DNA of 64,000 nucleotides from Scylla paramamosain (taxonomy: Eukaryota; Arthropoda; Malacostraca; Decapoda; Portunidae): NCBI RefSeq assembly GCF_035594125.1, contig NC_087151.1, positions 32,977,693-33,041,692 of the forward strand. Reading direction: 5' to 3'. The position numbers and the translations under genes are program-made. The notes beneath the pieces are model-generated. The model saw only the letters and a program-made list of their open reading frames with translations, did not search any database and had not been told where the DNA came from. Position 1 is the stretch's first letter. The number at the start of each line of letters is the position of its first letter. Below are positions 1-22,439 of the stretch, one piece after another.

Positions 1-773
1 TTCAAAGGAGGCGCATAGAGGTGGTACGAGGAGGCCGGCAGTCAGGGTTGAAGTAAATTGGGGAAGAAAAATTAGCATACCAAAATAAACAATAACTTTT
101 TTTCTCTTTTGTCATAAATTGAAATATTGTCAGAGAAGGCTGTGACAAATATTATTCAACAATGCCTCAGCACTGTATTTGGAAGGTCAGCTGAATTATT
201 CAAGGTCACGTGAATTATATACCTACAAATCATGGCATTCCTCTCTGCTAGCTTCCAACACAGAATATTTCACCATGCCTTGAAACGTCATTTATTTTCG
301 GGTGGCTATAATTATTTACGAATGCTCCCAAGAGAACCGATTCTATTTTGTTCCGTAGTCCAATGAGAAGATTTTTTGTTCTTTTTCATCGTTTTCTTTT
401 TTTTTTACATTCTACGCTAGGAAGTGCAGCGGCAAGAATGGCACGTTGATAATCCGTGTGTGTCAGGAATGGCAGCAAAAAATTACACAGCCAGTCTTGT
501 TCATATTTCCTGACCAGATTATTTTTCCGCTTGGACTTGCGCATATTCCATCCAAGCATAATTCATAATTCGCGCCGACGACGTCTCGGCATCGAAAACA
601 TTTGATTCGACACGCAACAAACTTTTAGACACTGTAACAGATCACCTTCATATTCCTGCATGTTTCACTTGGTTTGTTACAGTGAATATAAATAAATAAA
701 AAATAAATAAATAAATAATTGCGTCACTTATTGGTATATTCACATAATCTTTTTTTATTTCCAAGCTTTTATT

Positions 774-776
<3 letters not shown>
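1..776. other. anonymous A+T-rich DNA
   Basis: No open frame of 60 codons starts here and no RNA gene signature is visible. It holds a T run near 397-406 and a short (AAAT)n stretch at about 691-718. Nothing else is recognised. Confidence 0.7.

Positions 777-829
<53 letters not shown>
777..829. repeat. (TC)n microsatellite
   Basis: A perfect TC dinucleotide tract of about 53 bp, ending in a T pair. Confidence 0.98.
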
Positions 830-831
<2 letters not shown>

Positions 832-1970
832 AATCCTTCAGAACTCTGCGATATGAATCCTGACGCTTGATCTTTTGATGAGGAGAAGTGAAAATATCCT
901 TGGAATCACATGAATTACTGAACAAAGAATCATGAGTGCAGTGAGTCTTGTCCACGGGTGGCTGGCAGTGACATAGAGAAAGCAAGATCCCCCTTACCTT
1001 CTCTCTCTCTCTGCTTGTATGTGTGTTACTACTGCAGCCAAGGACAAAAGCCCGAAAATACCTTCTTACTCAATGCAAAGCACTCAGCTCTCCAGGTACA
1101 CATAATTTCCTACTCAACGACTCTTTTTCCCTCGTTCATACTGACGCTCGAGGCAATGGAGGACAGGATAAGGGAAAGTGCCGAGGAGAAGAGAGAAAGA
1201 GAGAAAACACAGTGAAAAAAAGCAGACAAAACGTGAACATCAGGCTTCGGGAACATTCCTCTCACGTTAATCGATGAAGAACGTAGATGGAGAGGGAGTA
1301 GTGACGACGACTAGTGATGAGAGAGAACGGCGGTCGATGATTGGAGGCGGTGGTTTGAGTATATAATGGAATATTTCATTAGCGATGCGATGGAGGTGAT
1401 GAGACACATTTTACAATATTGATGATAATGCCCACCTGATGCGAGGACACGCAGATTAACGAGAATGGCAAACGAGCAGCTAACGAGGGTGTAAGGCGGT
1501 GATGCCGGCCCGCCACGCTATGGGGTTGCGGGTATGGGAGGCTGAGAGCGATAGAAGTGGAGGGAAGATGTGGCGAGATGCGAGAGGCTGGGGAAGATGT
1601 GTACCGTGCATGCAGATGTGGAGTGTTGTGAGGGGGACGGAGAGGACGAGAAAGAGGAGGAAGAGTAAGAGTTTCAGTGCTCATGAGACAATACGGAGGG
1701 ATGGCTGTGATGCTGTGTGCTGACTTAGAGTGAAAGTAAATTGTTATTCATGTGATGTTTTAAGGCCTTTGGGGTTAAATCATGACTACTACCGATAGCA
1801 ATAACACATTTTTCTCCTCCTCCTTCTCCTCCTCTAGTTTCGCATTTTTTTTTTCGTTACTTTTCTTTTTATAGGCAATGTAGGCTAAACCTACGGCAGT
1901 TTCAGTACCAAGAATTCAGTTGTTCTTTACTTTTTCCTTTTACATTTCATTGTACTATTCCTCCCCGTTC
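830..1970. other. anonymous DNA, no gene recognised
   Basis: The open frames of 74-101 codons overlap on opposite strands and match no family I recognise. The upper strand becomes purine-rich from about 1190 to 1730. A TC run of 13 bp lies at 1000-1012. Confidence 0.6.
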
Positions 1971-2080
1971 TCCTCCTCCTCCTCCTCCTCCTCCTCCTCC
2001 TCCTCCTCCTCCTCCTCCTCCTCCTCCTCCTCCTCCTTCTCCTCCTCCTCCTCCTCCTCCTATTCCTCCTCCTCCTCCTC
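1971..2080. repeat. (TCC)n microsatellite
   Basis: About 110 bp of TCC triplets with small interruptions near 2037-2040 and 2061-2065. Its translations are poly-Ser on the upper strand and poly-Arg on the lower strand, neither credible as protein. Confidence 0.97.
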
Positions 2081-2330
2081 TCCCCTCCCTCCTTCTCCTT
2101 CTCTCCATCCTTCCTCGCGTTATGCATAATTAAATAAAATACACCTCCGTTTATAAAAGGGACAGATCATAAAAAGAAGGGGAAAGAATCTTAAGGGATT
2201 TAAAGGGGACGAATGCCGAAAAAAAAAATCAATCACACGAAAAAGGAAAATGAAAATGGTGGGGAATTTTGTCGTAAGTTAAATAGAAAAAAAATATAAA
2301 GTAGTGCCAAATGTCCGCGACTGTATTTAA

Positions 2331-2590
2331 TTTTCAGCAGCATTGTGACAGTTATTTATTTTCAGCAGCATTGTTACCATTATTAATTTTCATCAGCATC
2401 GTGATCGTCATTCATTTTCAGCAGCAGTGTGGCCGTATTCACTTTCATCAAGACTGTAATCGCTATTAATTTTCAGTAGTATTGTGATCGTTATTAATTT
2501 TCAGCATCGTGACTGTTGTTCATTTTCAGCAGTGTGATCGTTGTTCATTTCAGCAGCAGTGTGACCGTTATTCACTTTCAACAGCGAGGA
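2331..2590. repeat. 28-bp minisatellite, about 10 degenerate units
   Basis: Units begin TTTTCAGCAG or a close variant at 2331, 2359, 2387, 2415, 2442, 2470, 2498, 2523, 2547 and 2575. The usual period is 28 bp, shortening to 24-25 bp near 2523-2547. Each unit reads roughly TTTTCAGCAGCATTGTGA followed by YCGTTATTNA. The phase argues against a protein repeat because 28 is not a multiple of three. Every unit start resembles a 3' splice site. Confidence 0.9.
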
Positions 2591-3096
2591 ATTCCTGATA
2601 ACACAACGGAGCCGGAGAACCACGCGCGCCGACGGCTGAGTGGCTCGCCCGGGACGGATTTCGGAGCCAGTAATCTTCTGGAGCCACCAACGTTTTCACA
2701 AGAGAGAACCAACGTTTGGGGTCCGCAGGGGCCAACGTTTAGCTCCGCCAGCAACCACTTCATAGAGATTTACACTCGACTACTGACTCTCGCGGCCCAG
2801 CGCACGCGTCAAAGTACTGCAAAGTTAAGCCAACTCCTGCCTATCTACCTACTCGGGAATTTACCGCGCCAATTACCGGGAATTTGCTGGAAAAGTTTCC
2901 TTACGCGTCTCTGCTTCCTCCCGTGGCGCGGCTGGCCTACTTTGATTTTGTTCCTTGACATTACGTTTTCTTTTCTTTCTTTTTACGATTGATTTTAATT
3001 ACTTCTTTATCCTCCTCTTCTTTTTTCCTTTTGTGCGTGTGTCTTCTGCCAACCCTTGTTCCGGTTTGTTTTGTATTTGTTTATTTTTGTCTGGTT

Positions 3097-3100
<4 letters not shown>
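2591..3100. other. anonymous DNA with a GC-rich patch
   Basis: The stretch 2605-2760 is GC-rich and contains CCAACGTTT three times, at 2687, 2709 and 2732 (spacing 22-23 bp), a short degenerate minisatellite. A 158-codon frame over 2516-2992 runs out of the 28-bp minisatellite and shows no recognisable domain. Confidence 0.6.

Positions 3101-3166
<66 letters not shown>
3101..3166. repeat. (TC)n microsatellite
   Basis: A perfect 66-bp TC tract that explains the poly-Ser-Leu frames covering it. Confidence 0.98.
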
Positions 3167-3169
<3 letters not shown>

Positions 3170-3224
3170 ACTAAATTTGGCAAGACGTTAGTTACATTCT
3201 TCTTTCTTTCTTTTGTTTATTTCT

Positions 3225-3300
3225 ACCTCCTCCCCCTCCGCCTTCTTCTTCTTCCTCTTCTCCTCCTCCTCCTCGTTCTTTCTCATAATAATAATGATAC

Positions 3301-3342
<42 letters not shown>

Positions 3343-3402
3343 TAATTCTCTTCTTTCTTGTCTTCCTTTTCCTCCTCCTCCTCCTCCTACTGCTCCTCCT
3401 TA
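3225..3402. repeat. compound trinucleotide block: TCC/TTC, (TAA)n, TCC
   Basis: Degenerate TCC/TTC triplets are followed by a TAA/ATA tract at about 3285-3346 (interrupted once by ATGATAC) and then a second TCC run at 3366-3402. Confidence 0.93.
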
Positions 3403-3786
3403 GTTAAAGGCATTACATTCAAACATCCCGGCAAGGGGCACTGGGTCTGTTGTTGTTTGTAAAGCTTTTGTAATCCTTTGCAATCTTCCGTCTTGATTTT
3501 CTTCTCATCATTTGGATTACTTGCCTTATCAACACCAGGAAATCATCAGTGTTGGTATCATCATGTTTTATTTCCACGTCGTTTCCTTATCTGTCTCTCA
3601 CTCCGCGTCTTTTCCTCCGTCACCATCACCTCAGCACGCACTTATAACAAAGACTTTACTTACGTGCTTCAGCAGAACATGAAAGGCACTGCACAATGTT
3701 CCAAAAGTAAATGACAAACATTTGTTGCAGATGTTATTGCCGCCTTGACGCACACAAATATATTTTTTTCTATGCTTATATATATA

Positions 3787-3789
<3 letters not shown>
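3403..3789. other. anonymous DNA
   Basis: A 78-codon frame at 3478-3714 has no recognisable motif. A short TA run precedes the following TC tract. Confidence 0.55.

Positions 3790-3876
<87 letters not shown>
3790..3876. repeat. (TC)n microsatellite
   Basis: A perfect tract of about 87 bp, preceded at 3776-3787 by a short TA run. Confidence 0.98.
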
Positions 3877-3880
<4 letters not shown>

Positions 3881-4040
3881 GGCACTGAATCATAGTTCTC
3901 CAAAGTTTAGGTCGTAACTTTAAATCACCTGCACCTTTTTAAAGAAACGTCACGACCTGCGCATTTTCTGGGGACGAAAGTTGCATTTCCTTTATCAGTT
4001 AAGAAGAAAAATAATGATAATAATGGCCGCTGTGTATTGA

Positions 4041-4044
4041 CTTC

Positions 4045-4078
<34 letters not shown>

Positions 4079-4152
4079 GCCTTTACTGTTTTTGGTGTTG
4101 TTGTTTTTGTTGATGCAAGAGGATGAGGTGGTGGTGGTGGTGGTAGTGGTAG
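4041..4152. repeat. (TTG)n then (GGT)n
   Basis: TTG triplets run to about 4079, become a degenerate TTG/TTT stretch, then give nine GGT-type triplets at 4126-4152. Confidence 0.93.
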
Positions 4153-4157
4153 TGGCG

Positions 4158-6845
<2,688 letters not shown>

Positions 6846-6944
6846 GGTGGGGGGGTTATAAGGAAACTGTCAGCAGATGAGAAGACAATATTGAGGAAAG
6901 ACGCTAAACACAGTGGAAATTAATGCAGAAATCAATCAATGTGG

Positions 6945-7045
6945 GTATGTTTCAATGTTTCATATAGACAATGTCACGTGTAGGCCTGATGGCTTCTTGA
7001 ATCTTCCGTTATTTTCTCATGTATTTTATTTATTTATTTATTTTT
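6945..7045 (+). repeat. dispersed repeat A, copy 1 (3' part)
   Basis: The core at 6972-7020 reads TGTCACGTGTAGGCCTGATG and continues GGCTTCTTGAATCTTCCG..TTTTCTCATG. It matches copies at 22.44, 37.41 and 53.91 kb. A (TTTA)n tract follows at 7024-7043, as expected for a retroposon 3' tail. Confidence 0.7.
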
Positions 7046-7744
<699 letters not shown>

Positions 7745-8085
7745 ACTTAGCCGCAAACGAAAAAAAAAAAAGACAAAAATAGGAAAAAGATTAGTTTTAT
7801 TTTGAGCTCTTCAGAGGCGCACACACAAAAAAGTACAACTCGGAAGCCATTAAAAGTTAGCCTATTATCATCGCGGCTCACGACACACGCGTCACGTCAC
7901 CGGAGGAGAGGCGTCCCAACCACAGCCACAGCCGCAGCCCTAGCACCAGCCACGCAGCGGGGTGGGCACGGAAGGCTGGGGTTGGTAGTGCGCTATACGA
8001 ATCTGCACCAGCACATTTTTTTTTTTCTTTCTTCGTTTTGACAATCCAGCCACTCACACTCCGTTTAAGATAAATAACCTCAATA

Positions 8086-8710
<625 letters not shown>

Positions 8711-9896
8711 ATGACCCGAATAGCACAAGAGAAGCGTAATATTTACATAAAACAACAGTTACGAACATGCACACAGCCTCCAGTAATTACTAAAGCACCA
8801 TGCAGCGGAACTCATGCACATATAGATTCCCCCGCATGACGGAACAAAAGTAAGAATAAAAAGGCGATAAAGCTTCAGGGTTATGGTGTCCCTTGCTAAT
8901 GGAGTGGCGCGGGAGACGGCGTGCCACCCTGGTGTACCTCACGTCATGGCGCTGCTGCTCGGGAAGGTGGGAGATATTGGTGCAAAGAAGCTATTATTCA
9001 GCACACTCGGCGTCTTCTGTAGGAGTCGCAGGAGGAGGAGCGGCGAGATCAAGGCAGTGAGCGAAAGGTCGAGCGTGACGGGGCGTCCCTGTGTCATCCA
9101 AAGCGATTTTCATTACGGATCGATGACCAATTTATGGGGGACGGTTCAGGTCCACTTCACCTTTATGTTGCAGTGGCCATTATTGGTTATTTTTCGGCCC
9201 TCTCCATTATTTATTCTCATTACTTCCACGCCTCCCTCCTCTCACCTCCGGCCATTCTGTCTCTCTCTCCCTCTTTCTCTTTATCTTTTATTGCATCCCA
9301 TTTCCCTGCGGCATTTATTTTTACCTCTTTTATATATCTTTTTTTTTTAGATTAATTTCAGTCCCGATTCATGTAATCTATACTTTTTTTCCTTTACTCT
9401 TCTCTGGCCATCACCTGTTTGCTGTTTTACATTTCGTGCTGGAGAGAGAGTGAGCCGTTGTGAGGAGTAAGTGTTGCCTATCTTTGTGGCCCCGGTGGTT
9501 TGGGTTGTCCTTCCTGATTGTAGTGGAACAGAGAAAGGAAAGTACTAGTGATGCAGAAATACGGAGAATATCTTTATTTCCTGTGTTTTTAAATTAATAT
9601 TCGATGTTGAATGGGTAGAAACACTAGTATGCTCAAGAATCAAAAGGATATTTTTTAAACACATTATGCCGCATCACAACAGGGTTCCATGCCAAGAATA
9701 TCAGAAGCTTTTCTTATTTCATTGGTAGCGTTTTTTTATAGGATGTATTAAAATTTGCTCTTGAATTCTTGAAGGAAACATTGCAGTGGTATCTTTTGGC
9801 ACGAGACTGCGATCACCGCTATTAAGGCGTGGGAAGTGAGGAGGAAAGAGCCCTTCGGTATTATCATAAGGGTTACGTCAAGGGAAAAGTTATGAC
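8711..9896. other. anonymous DNA, longest frame 155 codons
   Basis: The frame at 8883-9350 starts in ordinary sequence but its second half is a Leu/Ser/Pro-rich translation of pyrimidine-rich DNA. I recognise no domain. The stretch 9440-9830 is unique-looking and frame-poor. Confidence 0.5.
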
Positions 9897-10030
9897 GACA
9901 CCACCACCACCACCACCACCACCACCACCACCACCACTACCACTATCACCATCACCACTATCACCATCACCACTACCACCAGCAACAACAACAACAACAA
10001 CAACAAGAACGATGAAAACGACGACGACAG
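9897..10030. repeat. trinucleotide cluster (ACC)n, CACYAT, (CAA)n, (GAC)n
   Basis: A perfect ACC run to about 9937, a CACTAT/CACCAT mosaic to 9980, CAA to about 10006, then a short GAC run: several different triplets within 130 bp. Confidence 0.93.
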
Positions 10031-10293
10031 TAACGAAATACGAAACAAACCTGGCCCGATGATAAAAATCTGGTGATACTGCAAGAGGTCAGCAAATAAC
10101 CGAGAGGAGGAGACAGAAGTACGTCATTCAAATAACTGTGATGGTGGGCGTGATGCAGCCGCCGTCCTGTAGTTCAACTGGTTCAACTTGTACAGTATTC
10201 TGAGCCTCAGAGTGCACATGTACACTTTACACCATTCAAAATTTAATACTCTCTTTGCTGAAGTGAGATCACACGCTGGAAAGTTGAGGTGGG

Positions 10294-10336
10294 CATGCAG
10301 GCGTTGTGGCGTGCAGGCGTAGAAGCGTGCAGGCAG
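10294..10336. repeat. 16-bp minisatellite, 2.7 units
   Basis: Units start at 10294, 10310 and 10326 and share the core GTGCAGGCGT (the first has ATGCAGGCGT). Confidence 0.8.
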
Positions 10337-10532
10337 CCCAGTGATGTGGTCTTAAAAATGGAAACAAGAAATTTGCTAACCGCCGCGGCGAGCCACATTC
10401 CGGACGCAGGCGACAAGCAGCATTCCCGTGAACCTGTTTCCAGAATATTACTGACGCATTCCCATGAGGGTAAACGATTCCAAACACCACACGAATAACT
10501 GTATGCTCCAGCACTCTCTAATATTGGGTATG

Positions 10533-10534
<2 letters not shown>

Positions 10535-10626
<92 letters not shown>
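10535..10626. repeat. (TC)n microsatellite
   Basis: A perfect 92-bp TC tract that supplies most of a 157-codon lower-strand frame (poly-Arg-Glu), hence not a gene. Confidence 0.98.

Positions 10627-11765
<1,139 letters not shown>

Positions 11766-11851
<86 letters not shown>
11766..11851. repeat. (TC)n microsatellite
   Basis: A perfect tract of about 86 bp. Confidence 0.98.
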
Positions 11852-14111
<2,260 letters not shown>

Positions 14112-14285
14112 ATATACCAAATAAACGAAGGCACACTGACAAACAGACAGAAAGACAGATAAACACGCAGGCAAACAAGCAAACAGACAGACAGTTAGAT
14201 AGAGAGACAGAAAAACCGAAAGACAAACAAAGAGCACTAGACAGATCCAGAAACTAAACAAAAACACACGCAAGGAAAAAGGCAA

Positions 14286-14287
<2 letters not shown>
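14112..14287. repeat. degenerate (GACA)n remnant
   Basis: Repeated GACA, AACA and GACAG words such as ACAAACAGACAGAAAGACAG dominate 14135-14260. This is an eroded tetranucleotide array between two dinucleotide arrays. Confidence 0.7.

Positions 14288-14367
<80 letters not shown>
14288..14367. repeat. (CA)n microsatellite
   Basis: A perfect tract of about 79 bp. Confidence 0.98.
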
Positions 14368-14368
<1 letters not shown>

Positions 14369-14399
14369 TCCATCCCACCACATCATGACCATTTACGGG

Positions 14400-15383
<984 letters not shown>

Positions 15384-15603
15384 ACAGTTACCCTGGTGAC
15401 ACATAACCACTGGAAGCACACACCCCGTTTCCCTCACAGTATCAAAGCTCCCCACCTCATTTTTACCCTCCGTTCCTTCCTCCTTCCCTCCCTCCCACCC
15501 TCCCCCATGTCCTTCCTCCCTCTCTTCCTCCTCCCTCCAATATCCTCATCCTGACTCGCTTCATTCTGCAGTTTTATCTAACATTGCTATACTCCCCTCT
15601 TTC

Positions 15604-15606
<3 letters not shown>

Positions 15607-15685
<79 letters not shown>

Positions 15686-15692
15686 GTCTGTC
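15607..15692. repeat. (TC)n-(TGTC)3
   Basis: 75 bp of TC ending in TGTCTGTCTGTC, the complement of the AG/GACA pairing seen elsewhere. Confidence 0.97.
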
Positions 15693-15878
15693 GCGGCAAG
15701 GTATGGGAGGCGGATCCCTTCAATAAAGCATTACCAACCACGGTGCATTCCTCCCTGCCTCTCTGCTTTATGGGGTCGCGGCACCCACCAATCACCAACA
15801 CCAGCAGTAGCAGGTCCCGGGGCGCAATGGGAGGGTAAAGCAAGGTAGGTCTGGCAGGAGGCGAAGCGCGGGGAATGA

Positions 15879-15884
<6 letters not shown>

Positions 15885-15909
<25 letters not shown>

Positions 15910-15911
15910 TA
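15885..15911. repeat. (AAAT)n short tract
   Basis: About six AAAT units. Confidence 0.9.
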
Positions 15912-15984
15912 GACTGAGTAAGAGAGAGAGTTAAAGGAAAAGGCGACATAGCCAAGGGAAGAAAAAACACTGCCACATAACACT

Positions 15985-15986
<2 letters not shown>

Positions 15987-16066
<80 letters not shown>
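15987..16066. repeat. (AG)n microsatellite
   Basis: A perfect tract of about 80 bp. Confidence 0.98.
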
Positions 16067-16067
<1 letters not shown>

Positions 16068-16216
16068 AAACTGAAGCGATGGACACGAGTGAAGTAAAGG
16101 AGGGGAAGCAAAGATGGGAGAGATAGAAACGTGGTAATATTTAACGTGTTTAGCCTCTTAAAAAGCAGGAGAAAGAAATTAATGTAATGCTGAAAAGAAA
16201 TTAAATAGACAATAAA

Positions 16217-16291
16217 AAAATGGAAGATACAAACACACACGCACACACAAAAAAAAAATCAATAAAACAAAATATGGAAGATAGAAACACG

Positions 16292-16338
<47 letters not shown>

Positions 16339-16369
16339 GTACAGTGAAAAACAGAAAGATAGAAACACA
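16217..16369. repeat. three degenerate units of GGAAGATAGAAACAC with nested (CA)n
   Basis: Units near 16221, 16274 and 16353 read GGAAGATACAAACAC, GGAAGATAGAAACAC and AGAAAGATAGAAACAC. After the second, the CA has expanded to 45 bp (16293-16337). The microsatellite therefore looks like growth of CACAC already present in the unit. Confidence 0.75.
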
Positions 16370-16624
16370 ACATCAAACATATTCACACTCTACAAAACAC
16401 ACACAAAGAAAAAAAAACTACAAAAAACTGAAGTACAACAGAAAATAACAAAATAAAATCAGGAAACTAGGCAGGGCAAGAGAACAAATAAGATAACCAG
16501 ATTACTACACACACAGATGTGTCAGTAAAACTACCTTTTATATGTCTTACTGGGAATATCTTACATCTACCTGTTGGTTAAGACTCTTAGTGAAAAAAAA
16601 AAGGAGGGGAGCAAGAGGTTACAT

Positions 16625-16951
<327 letters not shown>

Positions 16952-17120
16952 AGGAGGGGATAAAAAGAAATGAGGTGGAAAAGAGAGAGAGAGAGAGGGG
17001 GGTAGGAAGGAGGGGAATGGAACCAAAGAAATAAAAGAGGACGAAAAGAAAGAATAGAGGTAAAGGAAAAAATAAAGAGAGAAAGGAGTAGAAATAGAAA
17101 GCCGAACAGCAAGGGAGAGG

Positions 17121-17122
<2 letters not shown>

Positions 17123-17200
<78 letters not shown>

Positions 17201-17271
17201 GAGGAGGAGGAGGAGGAGGAGGAGGAGGAGGAGGAGGAGGAGGAGGAGGAGGAGGAGGAGGAGGAGGAGGA
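17123..17271. repeat. (AG)n-(GGA)n compound microsatellite
   Basis: 75 bp of AG pass directly into 75 bp of GGA. The lower-strand 294-codon frame spanning 16567-17451 is only a read-through of this and neighbouring arrays. Confidence 0.98.
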
Positions 17272-17733
<462 letters not shown>

Positions 17734-17792
17734 AACAAAAGGGAGAGCGCTCAAGAAAAGATGGAATGGAAACAATTTTTAGAGAACGAGGT

Positions 17793-17889
17793 GGAGGAGG
17801 AGAAGGAGAAGGAGGAGGAGGAGGAGGAGGAGGAGGAGGAGGAGGAGGAGGAGGAGGAGGAGGAGGAGGAGGAGGAGGAGGAGGAGGAA
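17793..17889. repeat. (GGA)n microsatellite
   Basis: About 97 bp of GGA with two early GAA variants, 63 bp after the AG tract. Confidence 0.97.
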
Positions 17890-19673
17890 AGAAAAGAAAA
17901 CTCTCGTAGGAAGAAAGAAATAGTGGAATGTGGGATGCGTGGAGGAGGGTGAGGTGAGGAGGGAGAGATCTCAGAGTGTGGGAGAAACGAGGAAGGAAAA
18001 TGGAAGAAAGAAGAATATCAAGGAGGAGGTAGAGATTGAAGAGGTGGGAAGAGATCTTGGGAACAGGAAAAACACTGGCGTCTCCTGAGAGTGGACGGGC
18101 TCGTGCTGCGGGCCACGAGAGGGACTAGGAAAGGAAGGAGAGAAGACCAAAAGGAATGAGACAAGACTGACGGAGACGGAGTGAAAAAAAAAGTAGGTGG
18201 AAAAGGAAAGGTCGCAGCTGTAAAGGAAGGATACGGTATGGAAATTAAAGACAATCGAATGAACGGGAGAGAGAAAACTACAGTAAAGATATCAAGAGGC
18301 TTTTTTTTAGGTTGTTACGTGGATGAAAACGTAAAATGAACGTGAAAGAAACACAAAGAAAAAACAAACATCAGTAAACTTCTTCGCCCTTACGAGGCTG
18401 TTTGTGATGAACTACACTACAAAATACAAGGCGTGCAGGACACTCGAGACAAAGGCTCTTAGTGTTTGCAGTGGTGGTGATGGTGAGTGGAAGACTTTCG
18501 GCGCTTCAATATTCCAATATTCGAATAAAAATGAACTTAAGTGGAACTCCCTCCTGTGGCAGCGAAAAAGTTCCCGCTGACGGCCAGGAAGGCAATCACA
18601 GTTACGACGGAAAACCGGCTAATCGCTCATCACGGAGGCAAAAGTGCGGAAATCAATATCATTTGGTGGGGAAGGTGTCGATGGGATGTTGGAAAAGGGG
18701 TGGTGCGGGATGGAGAGGAGGGTGAAGGAGACTCTTAGGTGTATTCTCGCACTTGCTTATTACATCGTCTAGCTAGTAATAGTGATAAAAAAGAGGGTAA
18801 CTGATAGGTATATAAATATCTAAGAAAGCCACAAAAGGGCTGTTTAGGTGATGTTAGTGCAGTTATTGTTCCAAGTCCAGAGTTCCAATTGCCACTAAAA
18901 CCTGCTTGTTTAACGTCTGATCATGTAGTGGTTTAAAATTTCCACGGATTACGTACTGTTTGCTCTGATTGCGAGTCTGGCCAGGCGACGCATCGAGAAG
19001 ACAGGCTGTGGAGGAGCAAATGGACCGGAAAGAAGCACGAAAGTAAACGTAGCACCTGTGACCAACACGAGGGGCTGCACCTTTACCGCAGAGATGCATA
19101 TTAATAGCCAGAGTGTTTAGACCATAATGTGAACACAATATACGAAAAAATAATATGCCAAAAGATATACGTACATTAATGTCTTCAAATGCTGTCAGAA
19201 ATTTATACAAATCTAAAAGTGTATGAATGCATCACACAAGAGGAGACTGGCAGCTTGAACAGGCATGATGAAATGTTTTCCTGATAATACCGAAATAACT
19301 ACAGCAGGGAATTTACTCTGCAGGTAAATTCCGTCTACACACAATCCCGGACGAAGGTCACTAGCCATAACTTACAAAGGCATGAGGAATATGAAACTTA
19401 TGAAACTCCTCCACATTTCTAGGGAATAACATAGAAAACGGGCTTTCCACGAGGCACCGGAACACCTCTCCATTAGCGAACAAACTGCTCCCTCTTCACA
19501 TGATCCACCACCACCACCGCCACTTCTCTTTTTCCTCAGGGCGACACCCGCTAACTCGCCTCCCTTTTCTCTCCCTGTCTCGCCTTGAATATTCTCACCC
19601 GCTTCATATAGAAGATCTTGGAAACTTTCATTTGCATATATTACAAAACACGAAATGCAGTTATATGTAGTAT

Positions 19674-19675
<2 letters not shown>
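17890..19675. other. 1.8 kb anonymous DNA
   Basis: 17890-18260 is A/G-rich. A lower-strand 115-codon frame at 18863-19210 has mixed composition but no domain I recognise, and no splice context supports it. A 9-bp inverted repeat (GGAATTTAC / GTAAATTCC, 7-base loop) lies at 19308-19332. Confidence 0.5.
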
Positions 19676-19937
<262 letters not shown>

Positions 19938-20069
19938 CCCACAAAAATACGAAATGAAATGAGATCATTCATGGGAGCAAAAGAAAAAAAAATAAAGAAA
20001 AGAGAAAAAAAACAATAACACTGAATATACATTCGAAACAAGGAAGCACTGGACACACACGAACGCATG

Positions 20070-20980
<911 letters not shown>

Positions 20981-21063
<83 letters not shown>
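20981..21063. repeat. (TC)n microsatellite
   Basis: A perfect tract of about 83 bp. Confidence 0.98.
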
Positions 21064-21065
<2 letters not shown>

Positions 21066-21799
21066 GGCCCTGTGGTGTCCTCAGGTTCAGGTCACCTCCA
21101 TTCCCACCTGCAGATCCACCCACCCATCCACTTAGCAGGACCACTTTCCCTGCGGCCACCCACCACCGCCTGCACAGCACACCACCTCGGTCTCTGTCGT
21201 TTTCGCTCTCCCTTTGTCTGTCTGTCTGTATGTCTGTGTCTGTGTGTCTGTCTGCCTCCTGACGCCCGCCCTTCTCGCCTTACCCAACACCTTCCACACT
21301 CTTGCCAATGACCTTAACCAGTTTCGAACCCTCTCTTCTCTTCTCTACTCTGCTCTTCTCTTCTCTTCTCTCTCTGGGGCTCCCTCTTGCATGCACTCTC
21401 CATCCCTAAGGCCCTCACCCCAGCAAGGCAGCCACGGATCCATCCCTTGCATCTTTTTCCCTTCTTTCCTTCCCTTCTCTCCACCCACCTACTCGTATAC
21501 CACCTTGCGCCACCACCCTCCCTCCTTCCTACCACTCCCACCCTTCCCCTGACTCCCCGACACTCTCTCTCTCCTCTTGGCCCTGCCCCGTCCACTCACC
21601 CTGGCAGTTTCCATTCCTCTCAAGCTCTCCAGGAAAAGCTATTCGCCCCTGGACTTGCCTCTCCTCGTCTTTGGCGCAGTTAATTTTACGATCTTGGCGG
21701 CTCCCACCTGCCAGCCGCCGGTCTTATCAGCGTCGCCAAGTAGCCACAGAGGAGTTGGTACCTCACCCTCTCCCATTTTCTGAGTGTCTGTGTGTCTGT
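21064..21799. other. pyrimidine-rich DNA
   Basis: The upper strand is strongly C/T-rich from about 20890 to 21780, giving Pro/Ser/Leu-rich frames of about 100 codons in several phases. This simultaneous openness is compositional, not coding. A degenerate TGTC tract lies at 21213-21256. Confidence 0.6.
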
Positions 21800-22210
<411 letters not shown>

Positions 22211-22439
22211 AAATACCATAAATTTTACTCCCCTTCTTTTTATTCTCACGGAAAATTTCAGGTCCTGCCCACCTCGAAACGTTCACCGACTGAGGTAGAG
22301 ACGGGAGGCTGCGCAAAACACACTCTTATCTTTTATACGCCGTGTGGTGAGGCTGGAGAGTTAGAGGTGGGTTGGAGCACAAGAACACAAGGGGAGCTGC
22401 AAGAAACCAATAGATTAATGGCACAAAGTCAGTAATCAG

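Noticed and set aside
18863..19210. 115-codon lower-strand frame of mixed composition
   Set aside because: No domain recognised and no second copy in the window. Could be part of an unknown repeat, but there is no evidence.
19308..19332. 9-bp stem, 7-base loop resembling a small hairpin
   Set aside because: Such short stems are expected by chance in 64 kb; kept only as a note.
21310..21335. GGTTCGAAACT-like word on the lower strand, similar to a tRNA B box
   Set aside because: No matching A box or acceptor stem at the proper distance.
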